This document shows, in pieces, positions 34,611 through 43,400 of a stretch of 64,000 nucleotides of DNA. The DNA is taken from assembly GCF_004208535.1 (NCBI RefSeq), contig NZ_SGIS01000004.1, positions 122,844-186,843 on the forward strand, written 5' to 3'. Position 1 is the first letter of the stretch, and every line of letters starts with the position of its first letter. Position numbers and translations under genes: made by a program. The notes beneath the pieces are model-generated. The model was given only the letters and a program-made list of their open reading frames with translations, had not been told where the DNA came from and searched no databases. This stretch comes from Sphingomonas populi (GTDB taxonomy: Bacteria; Pseudomonadota; Alphaproteobacteria; Sphingomonadales; Sphingomonadaceae).

Positions 34611-35930
34611 GTGGCCGCGCTGGTGCTGGCCGCCGCGCTACAGCTCGCCGCCTATTGGCCGGGCATCATGTATTGGGATGCCGTGCGCCAATACGGCCAG
34701 GCGGTGAGCGGCGCCTTCGACGACTGGCATCCGCCGGCGATGGAATGGGTGTGGCGGCAAATGATCGCGCTGCATCCCGGTCCCGCTCCGATGCTGCTGT
34801 TGCAAGCCGGGCTCTACTGGCTCGGCTTCGCCCTGCTCGCCGCGCGCGCCCGGCAGCGATGGCCGGTCGTGCTGGTGGCGCTACTGCCGTTCGCGCTGGC
34901 GACGCTCGGCTCGGTGCTCAAGGACAGTCTGATGGCGGGCGCGTTGCTCGCGGCGGTGGGGTTGGCGGCATGGGCCGGTCGCGAAGGCCGCTGGGGCCTG
35001 CGCATCGCCGCCATCACCTTGCTGCTGTTCGCCGCGACCTTGCGCTTCAACGCCTTGCTCGCCGCGCTGCCGCTGCTCGTCGCGGTGCTGCCGGCGAGCT
35101 GGCGACGCACGCCCGCGCGATTGGCCGCCTGCACGCTCGTCGGCGGCTTCGCGCTGGCGGCAGCGATGCCGCTCGCCAACCACGCGACCGGCGCAAAACC
35201 CAGCGGCGTCGCGCTGTCGCTGGTGATCTTCGATCTCGGCGGCATCACCGAACACAGCGGCGTCGACGCCTTCCCGCCGCTGCCGGTCGCATCACCGGTC
35301 GCGGTCAACCATCGCTGCTACGACCCGGTCCGGTGGGACAGCTACGCATGGTGGGTCGCCGAGCCATGCCCGATCGGCTTCGCGCTGATCCGCGACACCT
35401 TCGCCGCGCACCACCAAAGCCCCTATGTCTTCTGGCTAAAGGCAATCGCCGCGCACCCCATCGCTTATGCCGAACACCGCCTGCGCCACGCCAACCAGAA
35501 CATGCGCTTCGTGATCGGCCACGAAATCGAACGGCCCGTGCAACCCCAATCCGCCCCCAACGACTGGGGCTACCGAATCACGCAAAACCCGCTCCAGCGC
35601 GCGCTCGACTGGCTGGCCGTGCAGAGTTGCCGCACCCCGCTCGGCTGGCCGATTTGCTGGATCGCGCTCGCGCTCGGCATGGTGTTCGCAAGCCGTGGCG
35701 TGCCGGGCATGGCGATGCCGCTGGCGCTATCCGCAGCGCTCTATGGCGGCGGCTATCTCGTGCTGAGCGTCGCCTCGGACCTGCGCTATCACCTCTGGAC
35801 GATGCTCGCCGCCGGCCTCGCCGTCGCGTTCCTCGTCGATGCGGGCGTGCCCCGGCGTCGGCTGGTGCTCGCAACCGTGCCGGCGATCGGCGTGGCGCTG
35901 ATCGGCACCGCCGCGCGCCTGCTCTGGTAA
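34611..35930 (+). CDS. Polytopic membrane protein, possible GT-C-like fold
   Basis: About 439 residues with some ten hydrophobic segments. YWPGIMYWDAVRQYGQAVSG precedes an extracytoplasmic stretch with FDDWHPPAMEWVW, resembling the first acidic loop of GT-C glycosyltransferases; a second loop carries CYDPVRWDSYAWWVAEPCP with two cysteines. The start is uncertain: GTG at 34611 fits the beginning of the first helix and is 23 bases after hpnL. It ends the plus-strand hpnI operon. The function is unknown, perhaps adding a sugar to an exported lipid. Confidence 0.6.
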   Translation: MAALVLAAALQLAAYWPGIMYWDAVRQYGQAVSGAFDDWHPPAMEWVWRQMIALHPGPAPMLLLQAGLYWLGFALLAARARQRWPVVLVALLPFALATLGSVLKDSLMAGALLAAVGLAAWAGREGRWGLRIAAITLLLFAATLRFNALLAALPLLVAVLPASWRRTPARLAACTLVGGFALAAAMPLANHATGAKPSGVALSLVIFDLGGITEHSGVDAFPPLPVASPVAVNHRCYDPVRWDSYAWWVAEPCPIGFALIRDTFAAHHQSPYVFWLKAIAAHPIAYAEHRLRHANQNMRFVIGHEIERPVQPQSAPNDWGYRITQNPLQRALDWLAVQSCRTPLGWPICWIALALGMVFASRGVPGMAMPLALSAALYGGGYLVLSVASDLRYHLWTMLAAGLAVAFLVDAGVPRRRLVLATVPAIGVALIGTAARLLW

Positions 35931-35934
35931 CGCG

Positions 35935-36768
35935 CTAACCCAGCACCGACTCGCCCGCCTCCAGCACCTCGACCCGGTCGCCCGGCACGATCACCCCGTC
36001 GTTCTCCGGGATGGCATTTTGCCCGAACACCACGCCGCTCTTCGCCATCCGACCGAGCCGCCGCAATGTAGTGAGCGGCTCATTCCCCTCCAGACGCTCC
36101 CCGGTCAGAGGCTGCTGGGTGACGATGACGCAGCGCGAGCACAGCTTCGGTGTGCGAAACGTCACCGCGCCGATGCGAATCCGCCGCCAGCGATCTTCGC
36201 CCCACGCGTCACCGCCATCGACGACGAGGTTCGGACGAAACCGCGCGATCGGCACCGGCACCACCAGCGCGGCGTTGAGCGCGTCGAGCGAGGCGCGCGT
36301 CACGATCAGCAAAGGATAGCCGTCCGACAGGCTGACATGATCGCCCGGCACGGCATGTTTGGGGCTGACCGGCCGCACGCCCTCGTTGCCCTGAAACACC
36401 ACCCGCACCGGCCTCCCCAAAGCGCGCGAGAGATAATCGTTGGTCTCCGCATCCGCCATCCGCACGCTGACGCTATCGTTCCAGATCCGCGCATCGATCC
36501 GCAAAGCGGTCTCGGTGGGGCAGGGCGCCCGATGCGTACCGACGAGAGGATGATCGAACACCAGCGCATCGCCCTCGATCCGCACGTCGAACACCGCCAT
36601 GTCAGGCATCTCGCGGCGTGTGAGGAAGCGCCCGTCCGCATCGACGATCATCCACCGCCGGTCGCCGTCGATCCCGCGCGCGCCGATCGTCGCCGCATCC
36701 AGCGCATGGCCACGCAGGCTCTTGACCGGGTAGCGGTACAGGGCGGTTACAGTCGGGAGCGTCGTCAC
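35935..36768 (-). CDS. MOSC domain protein, YcbX-like
   Basis: A 277-residue protein with an N-terminal MOSC beta-barrel (VTALYRYPVKSLRGHAL, residues 8-24) and a C-terminal MOSC domain holding the molybdenum-ligating cysteine in TPKLCSRCVIVTQQP. Such proteins carry the molybdenum cofactor and reduce N-hydroxylated compounds with partner reductases. No partner gene adjoins. Its end meets the end of the preceding membrane protein gene within a few bases. Confidence 0.88.
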   Translation of the reverse strand: MTTLPTVTALYRYPVKSLRGHALDAATIGARGIDGDRRWMIVDADGRFLTRREMPDMAVFDVRIEGDALVFDHPLVGTHRAPCPTETALRIDARIWNDSVSVRMADAETNDYLSRALGRPVRVVFQGNEGVRPVSPKHAVPGDHVSLSDGYPLLIVTRASLDALNAALVVPVPIARFRPNLVVDGGDAWGEDRWRRIRIGAVTFRTPKLCSRCVIVTQQPLTGERLEGNEPLTTLRRLGRMAKSGVVFGQNAIPENDGVIVPGDRVEVLEAGESVLG

Positions 36769-36848
36769 GACCGACCCTTAGGACACGATAGCCCCTCGCG
36801 CGAAGGGCTTTCTGTCAGGGGCGCGCCAGCAGGGGCAGCGCGTGGAAG

Positions 36849-36922
36849 TGGAGGCCCGACCGGGAATCGAACCCGGGTGCGAGGATTTGCAGTCCTCTAC
36901 GTCACCACTCCGCCATCGGGCC
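36849..36922 (-). tRNA. tRNA-Cys (GCA)
   Basis: The minus strand folds into a full cloverleaf: acceptor stem GGCCCGA with matching 3' strand, anticodon loop with GCA, T-loop GGTTCGATTCC, and an encoded CCA end. An integrated element begins inside its 5' half; the direct repeat covers everything from the anticodon loop to 21 bases upstream of the 5' end, so the mature tRNA sequence is intact. Its promoter beyond 21 bases now comes from the element. Confidence 0.97.
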
Positions 36923-36943
36923 GGAGGCGCGCATTTGTGCGGA
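36886..36943. repeat. attL, 58-base direct repeat at the tRNA-Cys end of the element
   Basis: Identical to 47768-47825. It spans the tRNA 5' half (37 bases) and 21 bases upstream. The integrase gene starts 64 bases to the right. Eight more bases (GTCAACCG) are shared after a 12-base unmatched gap. Confidence 0.95.
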
Positions 36944-36964
36944 TTTTGGCCCGCCGTCAACCGA

Positions 36965-36994
36965 GAGTTCGCACTTTTTAAATACGAGTTCGCA
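36965..36994. promoter_or_regulatory. Two GAGTTCGCA sites, candidate integrase arm-type sites
   Basis: GAGTTCGCA occurs at 36965-36973 and 36986-36994, 21 bases apart (two helical turns), just inside attL. A third copy is at 47672-47680, inside attR. Repeated short sites flanking both att cores are typical of tyrosine-recombinase arm binding. Confidence 0.5.
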
Positions 36995-37006
36995 GTTTTC
37001 CGAAAA

Positions 37007-38032
37007 TCAGGATGCATCACGCGCCTCCGTTTTCTCGACGGCCGACTTCGCGCGCAGGCGCTGCGATGCGTATTTCATCGCCATAGCATGCGTGCGGTGG
37101 CCTAGGACCGCCTCGATCTCAGCGATCGTGCAGCCAGCTTCATCCATGCGCGAGCCGGCGGCGTAGCGCAGGCCGTGCATGGAGCGATCGGCTGGCATAC
37201 CTTCGATCATGGTTACAGCCCGCCGCAGCGCCTGTGACAAACTGCTTACCGTGTACGCCCGCCCTTCGATCGACGTGCAGATGACAATGCCCTTGGCATT
37301 GCTCCGCAGCGCCTCCAGGTGGCGTCGGAGCGCGCTATGGCATCCGATATCGAGCAGCGTGCGCGTCTTGCTCTGACGCACTCGCACGACGCCCCCCTGA
37401 AACTGCTGCCACGTCATGCGCACAACATCCTCACGGCGCTGACCGGTGTAGAGCGCGAGCAATACCGGCGTCAGGACATGCGGCGGGCATTTCGAGCAGA
37501 ACAGGTCTATCTCGTAATCAGACCAGACGGTAATTTCGCGCACGCCGCCCTTTGGTTTCAGTTCTTTGATGCCGCGTGCCGGGTTGAAGTCGTCAGGGAC
37601 GTAGCTGTTTTCACCAGCCCAACCGTATAGCCGGCTGACCATCTGCTTGATTTTGTGAGCCTTGCGAGGCGTGGTTGCGGCGTATTTGTCGCGCACCGCC
37701 TTTATCATCGCGCGCGTCGTAATGCGGAACTCTTGGTCGCCCAGCTCAAACGCGATCAGATCTAGCGTGCGTTGATAATCAATCTGGGTAGGATCAGAGA
37801 GCCGCTTGAACTCGACGCTTTTTGCATATTGCTTGGTGAGCCAGGTGAAGCTGCGTTGATTGACCTCAACGGTCGGCCGGCCAATTTTCTGTAGCAGTTG
37901 GCCGTACTTGATGTGGAAGTCGGCGCTTTCGGGCGAGCCGGGCAGGGGGACGTCACCGACGAGGCGATGCCGAAACCGCCAGTAGCGTCCGCCCTTCACC
38001 GCGTATGTGTATTTGGGGTGCTGCCTAGCCAC
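37007..38032 (-). CDS. int: Tyrosine recombinase, phage integrase
   Basis: A 341-residue site-specific recombinase. The N-terminal part has a core-binding SAM-like domain (SFTWLTKQYAKSVEFKRL); the catalytic domain shows R in TGQRREDVV, HGLRYAAG (HxxR) and LGHRTHAMAMKYASQ (H and the nucleophilic tyrosine). It would act on the 58-base att repeat that adjoins its 3' end. Its start overlaps the excisionase-like gene by eight bases. Confidence 0.95.
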   Translation of the reverse strand: MARQHPKYTYAVKGGRYWRFRHRLVGDVPLPGSPESADFHIKYGQLLQKIGRPTVEVNQRSFTWLTKQYAKSVEFKRLSDPTQIDYQRTLDLIAFELGDQEFRITTRAMIKAVRDKYAATTPRKAHKIKQMVSRLYGWAGENSYVPDDFNPARGIKELKPKGGVREITVWSDYEIDLFCSKCPPHVLTPVLLALYTGQRREDVVRMTWQQFQGGVVRVRQSKTRTLLDIGCHSALRRHLEALRSNAKGIVICTSIEGRAYTVSSLSQALRRAVTMIEGMPADRSMHGLRYAAGSRMDEAGCTIAEIEAVLGHRTHAMAMKYASQRLRAKSAVEKTEARDAS

Positions 38033-38285
38033 GGGAGAACTTCGCTAAGAAAGCGCGTTCTTGCTCAGCGGCCGCCCGCTCGGTGTCGTGATCCGAAAGA
38101 GGCTGGCCGGAGATGCGGTTCACGTAAATATCTAGCGAGATACGATCCCACAAAACGCGCTTGCCGATGTTAAGCGGTACGATGCCGAGGGTGCGGAATG
38201 TGGATGCGCTGACGCCGAGATAGCTCGCAGCGAGTTCGACCGCCATCAGTCGAGGCCAATCGGGGAAGGACGCGGGATCAGCCAT
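38025..38285 (-). CDS. Excisionase-like HTH protein
   Basis: An 86-residue protein with a MerR/HTH_17-type winged helix: LMAVELAASYLGVSASTFRTL followed by LNIGKRVLWDRISLDIYV. Size and its overlap with the integrase gene fit a recombination directionality factor. The ATG at 38285 overlaps the end of the upstream regulator gene. Confidence 0.75.
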   Translation of the reverse strand: MADPASFPDWPRLMAVELAASYLGVSASTFRTLGIVPLNIGKRVLWDRISLDIYVNRISGQPLSDHDTERAAAEQERAFLAKFSRG

Positions 38286-38904
38286 GACGCGCCCCGGACC
38301 CACTTGGAGGTTGCGGGGCTGATGGTTCCATTGTGGAAGGGCCGGCTTTGTACCCGGAATCAGGCGCGTCCGCGAAGTCGTTCCGCAATTCGCTCGGTGA
38401 ATGTCCAAGCACTCCCGCCAGTCGGTCGCGGGCCGCTCGCACGACTTCGCGGAGGTCCATTTGGAATTCACCCATGAGGCCACGAGCGCTTTCGCGATCT
38501 GATGTCTCATCGGGGTCGTTGAAACGGCGAATAGTTGGATTGGTCTGCGTCTTCATCGCCGACACTGGCAACCGAAGGATGTAGCGAGCGCATTTGGGAG
38601 CGCACCCGCTGTCGATCGCTGCAAGCTCAGCCTCGGCGATGAGCGCAATGTGCGTGTAAGCAGCATTGGTTGCCCATATAGCCGAGGCCGCAGGCATACC
38701 GGCCTGTATCACCAAAAGGTCAAGCATCACCATGCGCGCGCAATCCGCTAGATCATAGCGCGGATTGCCCGCGTCGCGATCTGCTCGATCACCAATCCTC
38801 AGGTTGTGGACCTTGACCCATGTGCGCAGCGTGCCGTCGTTCATCGCCGCGGCTTCCGCCACAGGGCCGACACGGAGGTTGCGAAAGCTGCTGGAGGATA
38901 TCAT
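38278..38904 (-). CDS. Phage DNA-binding regulator (HTH, N-terminal)
   Basis: A 208-residue protein. Residues about 8-50 look like a MerR-type HTH (VGPVAEAAAMNDGTLRTWV, then RYDLADCARMVMLDLL). The rest is helical and ends in a proline-rich tail. GAAAGG lies before the ATG at 38904; a nine-base-arm inverted repeat lies 19 bases farther upstream. No family name is recognised. Confidence 0.6.
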   Translation of the reverse strand: MISSSSFRNLRVGPVAEAAAMNDGTLRTWVKVHNLRIGDRADRDAGNPRYDLADCARMVMLDLLVIQAGMPAASAIWATNAAYTHIALIAEAELAAIDSGCAPKCARYILRLPVSAMKTQTNPTIRRFNDPDETSDRESARGLMGEFQMDLREVVRAARDRLAGVLGHSPSELRNDFADAPDSGYKAGPSTMEPSAPQPPSGSGARHG

Positions 38905-38922
38905 GACGACCTTTCGAGTTGC

Positions 38923-38955
38923 CCAACACGATATGACGCATGCATTTCGTGTTGG
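38923..38955. promoter_or_regulatory. Inverted repeat upstream of the phage regulator
   Basis: CCAACACGA at 38923-38931 and TCGTGTTGG at 38947-38955 are perfect complements, 15 bases apart, just upstream of the regulator start and in the gap to the next upstream gene. It is a candidate operator, possibly for the regulator itself. Confidence 0.5.
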
Positions 38956-38972
38956 CAACGACGAAATCGCGG

Positions 38973-39515
38973 TCATGACATCCGCTCCAATTGCGCAAGC
39001 GTCGTTTTGACAATCTCATCGCCCAGATCCGATTGGATATCGATGCCGTGCCGTATCTTAGCCACGATCCCCTTTTTCGTGCTAGCGGGCGTCCAGCGCA
39101 GCTTTCGCACCTCCGCATCCCGGCGATCTAGCCACGCTGCGTTACCTGCAGGATCGTTTGCCTCGCTCACAAACTCGCGATCCACCTGTTCGAGGCGGCG
39201 AACGGCGACGAGAGCTGCGTCTTCCGCCGGTTGCGTCCAAGCAAGCTCTCGTTCCCACAAATCAATTACCGCTGTTTGCCGGTCCGCCGGCGCGATCTCA
39301 ATCAGCATCGCACCGATCGCGGCTCGGTCGCCGTTGAGCCGCCCCTTGAGGCTCAAAGCGTTGCCGCCGACCGTCAAGCCGCACCCCAGCCTGTTCCAAC
39401 GCCGTATCCAGTCCGCAGCGTCCCATTTCGGCGCAGCAATCGCCGGCATCACAGCGGCGGCGGAAGCGGCCATGCCGCCAGCGAGCATGAGCCGCCGTGT
39501 TACACGGCGGCTCAT
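38973..39515 (-). CDS. Hypothetical protein with Tat-like signal, in the element
   Basis: A 180-residue protein. The N-terminus MSRRVTRRLMLAGGMAAS has twin arginines followed by a hydrophobic stretch ending MPAIAAPK, like a Tat or Sec signal. The body carries LGCGLTVGGNALSLKGRL and is otherwise helical and charged. The first codons lie inside a perfect 35-base palindrome, so the arginine-rich start may be a by-product of that palindrome. Function unknown. It overlaps the stop of the preceding gene. Confidence 0.55.
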   Translation of the reverse strand: MSRRVTRRLMLAGGMAASAAAVMPAIAAPKWDAADWIRRWNRLGCGLTVGGNALSLKGRLNGDRAAIGAMLIEIAPADRQTAVIDLWERELAWTQPAEDAALVAVRRLEQVDREFVSEANDPAGNAAWLDRRDAEVRKLRWTPASTKKGIVAKIRHGIDIQSDLGDEIVKTTLAQLERMS

Positions 39516-39518
39516 GCT
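39484..39518. repeat. Perfect 35-base palindrome at a start codon
   Basis: Arms of 17 bases around T39501, with core GAGCCGCCGTGT/ACACGGCGGCTC. It covers the start codon of the 180-residue gene, and encodes nearly the same peptide from either strand. A related palindrome is at 40377-40421. Confidence 0.85.
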
Positions 39519-39865
39519 GCCCGCCTCGGGTACGAATGGCTATGCGTGGTATCATCAACCACGGTGACGTTCTCCGCCATCCGCTCGATCTCACCGTCGG
39601 CGATCGAAGCCAGCGAACGGATATGGGCGAAATGCGGTTTGAAGAACAACGCGCCCGGCAAATCTGGGACACAATCGCAGGCGTTCTGAATGGCGACGAT
39701 CAGCGCGGCGACATTATCGAGCCCGCAATGCACTGCGTGGATCGGCTCGGCGACGTCCTCCAACGGCAGATCGACGATGTACACGGTAGTAGGGGAAACC
39801 GGGTCAGCTTTTCCCGCTGACGAATGCGGGTGGCGGGTGCTATCCGCCCCTTCAGCCTGTTGCAT
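39512..39865 (-). CDS. Hypothetical protein in the element
   Basis: A 117-residue protein with no signal peptide or membrane helix. The middle (TVYIVDLPLEDVAEPIHAVHCGLDNVAALIVAI, given here only as a hydrophobic alpha/beta-like block) suggests a small globular domain, and HIRSLASIADGEIERMAENV a helical end. Not recognised. It probably forms one transcript with the downstream 180-residue gene, to which it is joined by an ATGA overlap. Confidence 0.45.
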   Translation of the reverse strand: MQQAEGADSTRHPHSSAGKADPVSPTTVYIVDLPLEDVAEPIHAVHCGLDNVAALIVAIQNACDCVPDLPGALFFKPHFAHIRSLASIADGEIERMAENVTVVDDTTHSHSYPRRAA

Positions 39866-39952
39866 GGGTTAGTTCCTTGCGATTCGGTTAGGCCCGGAGT
39901 GAGGTTGCCGCCTTGCTTCGGGTCGTCGTTTGTGTGACACCATAAATTACAC

Positions 39953-40144
39953 ATGTCAAATCGTGACGTCATAAAATCGCGGGGCCGTCCGGCGACCGGA
40001 AAGGGAGCGCCGATAACGGTGCGGCTTCAACCCGATTTGTTGGCCACGGTCGACGCTTGGATTGCGGCGCAGCCAGGTGGTCTGTCCCGCCCCGAAGCGA
40101 TACGGCAGATCGTCGCGGCGCATTTCGAACCCAAGACGGACTGA
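39953..40144 (+). CDS. Ribbon-helix-helix protein
   Basis: A 63-residue protein: ITVRLQPDLLATVDAWIAAQPGGLSRPEAIRQIV is the beta-strand, helix, helix arrangement of the CopG/Arc class (described here in outline), preceded by the basic SRGRPATGKGA. It is probably a DNA-binding repressor of the element. It is divergent from the 117-residue gene and 9 bases before the next gene. Confidence 0.7.
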   Translation: MSNRDVIKSRGRPATGKGAPITVRLQPDLLATVDAWIAAQPGGLSRPEAIRQIVAAHFEPKTD

Positions 40145-40153
40145 GAATCGGTC

Positions 40154-40363
40154 GTGTCATATCCGTCGAAGTTTCACATAAAACGTGCCGTGGAAGCGGC
40201 GCGTGAATGCGGCATCGACGTCGGCGGTTTCGAGATTTCAGCAGAGGGCGCAATCCGGGTCTTCGACAAGCGGGGCGAGGACTTGATAGAAGCGGTTCGC
40301 TTGGTGGCTGGCGCTCAGCAAAAACCCTTGAACGACTTCGATCTTTGGAAGGATCGGTTGTGA
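40154..40363 (+). CDS. Small hypothetical protein of the element
   Basis: A 69-residue protein starting at GTG. FHIKRAVEAARECGIDVGGFEI and a C-terminal DFDLWKDRL are recognisable as a recurrent small protein of alphaproteobacterial phages and islands, but its role is unknown. It is paired with the ribbon-helix-helix gene and ends just before a large hairpin. Confidence 0.6.
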   Translation: MSYPSKFHIKRAVEAARECGIDVGGFEISAEGAIRVFDKRGEDLIEAVRLVAGAQQKPLNDFDLWKDRL

Positions 40364-40376
40364 CGCGTCGAACCAC

Positions 40377-40421
40377 ACCCGCCTGAGAGCCGCCTTGTAA
40401 CACGGCGGCTCTCAGGCGGGT
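40377..40421. terminator. 45-base imperfect palindrome between convergent genes
   Basis: Perfect 18-base arms (40377-40394 and 40404-40421, ACCCGCCTGAGAGCCGCC) enclose nine bases with one further mismatch. It lies between the end of the 69-residue gene and the end of the tape measure gene, so it probably terminates both. Its core matches the palindrome at 39484-39518. Confidence 0.7.
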
Positions 40422-40472
40422 TCTCAGGCAGTAGTAAACCGACCAAGGGTATGTTCACCTAGGACCCTAAGC

Positions 40473-43400
40473 TCACCCGCGCAGGGTCCGTGCCTGCCGG
40501 GTCGCCACCTTCCCCGCATAACCACTGACCGTCTGCACCGAGACGTTGCCCGAGATCGCTTGGACAGTTGGCTCGAATAGCTGGCCCGGCCCGACCACCA
40601 GTTGCACCACCGATGGCGTCGAGGACGGCCCAGCGCCGCGACCACCGTTCGGCACGACGGTCCCGCTGATGCCGGGATAGAACCGTTCCGGTCCCCGCTC
40701 GCCGACAGTGTACCAGCGATCCGCCTGAATACTGCCGCCGGTCGCACGCCCGCCGCCGAACGTTTGGCCGAGGAAGCCACTGATGCTGCCAATCAGGCCA
40801 CCGCCGCCGCCCATGCCGCCAAACAGTGTGTTGGCGAGCGGCTTGATGAGCGCTTGTTGAATCGCGATGTCGAGCAGCGACGCGATGATGCGCTTGCCCA
40901 TGTCGGCGAACGCATCGCCCAGAGACTTCGCGCCGAGGATGGCGTCGGAAAGCCCGGTGTTCAAATCCTTCAGCGCGTCAACGGCGCCGCTCTGCACCGT
41001 GTCCGCGATCTGGCCCGATGTCTGGTTGAGCGAGCGCATGTAGCTCGCCGCCGGGCTTTCGTTCTCCCGGTCCTGCTTCGCCTGCTTGTCGGCATAGACC
41101 GCATCGAGGCGGTCTTTCGCGCGCGCCGCGTTTGTCCATTCGGCCGAGCTGGTCGGCGCGGTCGCGAGAGTGAGGTCGAGCTTCTTTAGCTCCGCCTCTT
41201 TCTGCTTGGCGAGGATCTGGTCACTCAGCTTGCGCCGTTCCTCCGTCGATTGCGCCAGGTCGAGCATCGCGGAGAGGTGCGTCTGTTCGGCATCGTTCAC
41301 GGCGATGGCGAGGTCATATTCTTGCTGATTGACGGCATCGGATAGACGCTGGTTGGCGATGCCCTTTCTGTATTCAAAGGCCTGCTCTTTTATGGCTATG
41401 AGCTTGTCGGCCTGCGCGCTGGTAATGGCTTGGTCGGTGGCAAGCTGGTGAGCGTATTCGGCGCGCTCCTTCTCGATCGCGCCCATGTCGGCTTTGTACC
41501 GGGCGCGGGGATTGTCGGTCATATCAGCATTGGCATCGAGAACGTCCTGCCGGGCATCCGCGAGCTTCGCAGCATAGTCATAGGCGTCGGCTGAGGTATC
41601 GCGGCCCTTGGGGCCGTTCCTCGTTCTCTCCGGCCTGTCAAAATTCGGGTCTAGCTTCGGTCCTACCGGCGCTTCGGCGATCCCGATGTTGTGACGGATC
41701 GTGTTCAGCTTCTCGATGCGCTGCCCGACCGTCTTGATGTTCGCCTCAAGGTCGGCGCGCGCCTGCGCAAGCTTCTTTCCGGTGCCATATACCGCGCTAC
41801 CGACGGACATGGCTGAACCACCGATCGCGGGGTAGTTGCCAGGGTCTCTGCTCTCCGCCTTCGCGCGGGTATACGCGGCGTGCGCGGCCTCTAGGTCCGC
41901 ATCGGCCTTCTTGAGCGCGTCGGCTGCCGCCGCTCGATCCAGCTTGGCCTTTGCGAGTAATTCCACCCGCAGCTTTCCGGTCGCGGTGATTAACTGGTAC
42001 GTCGAATCCGTTGCTTCTTTGTTCGCTGCGGTCGCCGCGTCCAAAGAAGCCTTTGCCGCGTCGGACGCCTCGGGAACCTTCGAATATTGCTGGTAGACGA
42101 GGTAGACCCCCGCCGCCAATGCGAGCGCCCAATTCGACATGATCGCTGCATTCATCGCCATCGCCGCAAGGCGCGTGGCCCCCATCTGTAGCGCCAACGC
42201 CCCGAATAGCCGGATCGCGACGCCGATCGGGTTTACCAGCGCGGCGAGAGCGGTAGCGATTGGCCCAAACCGCATCAGGATGCCCGTTGCCACGACCTTC
42301 GCCATGAACGGCACCAGCGCGAAGAAGGCCGCGCCGAGAGTTTGTACCGCCGCCGCCGTGATATAGACCCAAGGCGGGAAGCTGGCGAGCCAGTTGATCG
42401 CATCGGCAAAGGTGTTTTTGATCCAAGTCATTGCCTGTATCAGCCCCGAGTCGCCGATAACAATCTTGAGCTTCTCCCAAGCATTCGCCACTCGCATCGT
42501 GGCATTTGCCTCGCCCTGCATCAGCGCTGACAACTTCTGATCGGCAGATGCCTTGTCGATCTGGCTGCGCATCTCGCCGACTTTTTTTGCGCCCGCATCC
42601 ATCAGGGCAATAGCTGCACGCATCCCATCAGTGCCGAATACATCCGTGAGGAATTGCCGCTTCTTCATATCGTTGAGGTTGGCGACTTTTTGATTCAAGA
42701 TATCGGCGATTTCGGATAGCGATTTGGCGCTCTTGTCGCCATTCTGTGCCACGTTAAAGAACGAAATCCCGAGAGTGTCCAAATCTCGCTTTGCTTGGTC
42801 CGACGACGGATTTAGCGAGAGCAGGAAAGTCTTGAAGCTCGTTCCAGCGTCTGAACCACCCCCCATCAGGGGAATGAGCGTGGCAAGCGCCGTGTTCATA
42901 TCGTCGAAGCTGTAGCCAAGGCCACCGGCAACGCCGCCCACCTGTGCGATAGCGTCGCGGAAGTCGTCGAACGACAGCTTGGAAGCATCGAGCGAGCCGC
43001 TCACCTTGTTGACGAGGGTCGGCAACTGCGAAACCGGGAGGTGGAATTGCTGGAGGATGTCGCTCGTGACGTCCACCGCTGACGAAAGATCGGTCTGCCC
43101 CAGGGCGGCGAGCTTCAGCGACGCGACCAAGCCACCGTCGAGAATGTCCGCCGCCGACATGCCGTTGCGCGCCAGCGCGGCGATGCCCCCGGCCGCCTCC
43201 ATCGCGCTGCGTCCAAATGCGGGGCCGAGCGCCATCGCCGCGACGCGCAGCTTGTTCAACTGGTCCGGCGAGGCGTCGAGCATAGCCGCATGAACGTCGT
43301 TCATCGCCTTCTCGAAGTCCGAGGCGGCGTCGTTCGATTTCTTACCGATCACTGTCAGTGGAGCTAGCATCGCCGCCGACATCGCAAGGCCAGCCATTTG

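Noticed and set aside
39969..40403. 144-codon minus-strand frame opposite the ribbon-helix-helix and 69-residue genes.
   Set aside because: Low-complexity Arg/Pro/Ser translation; the plus-strand frames have recognisable folds and good spacing.
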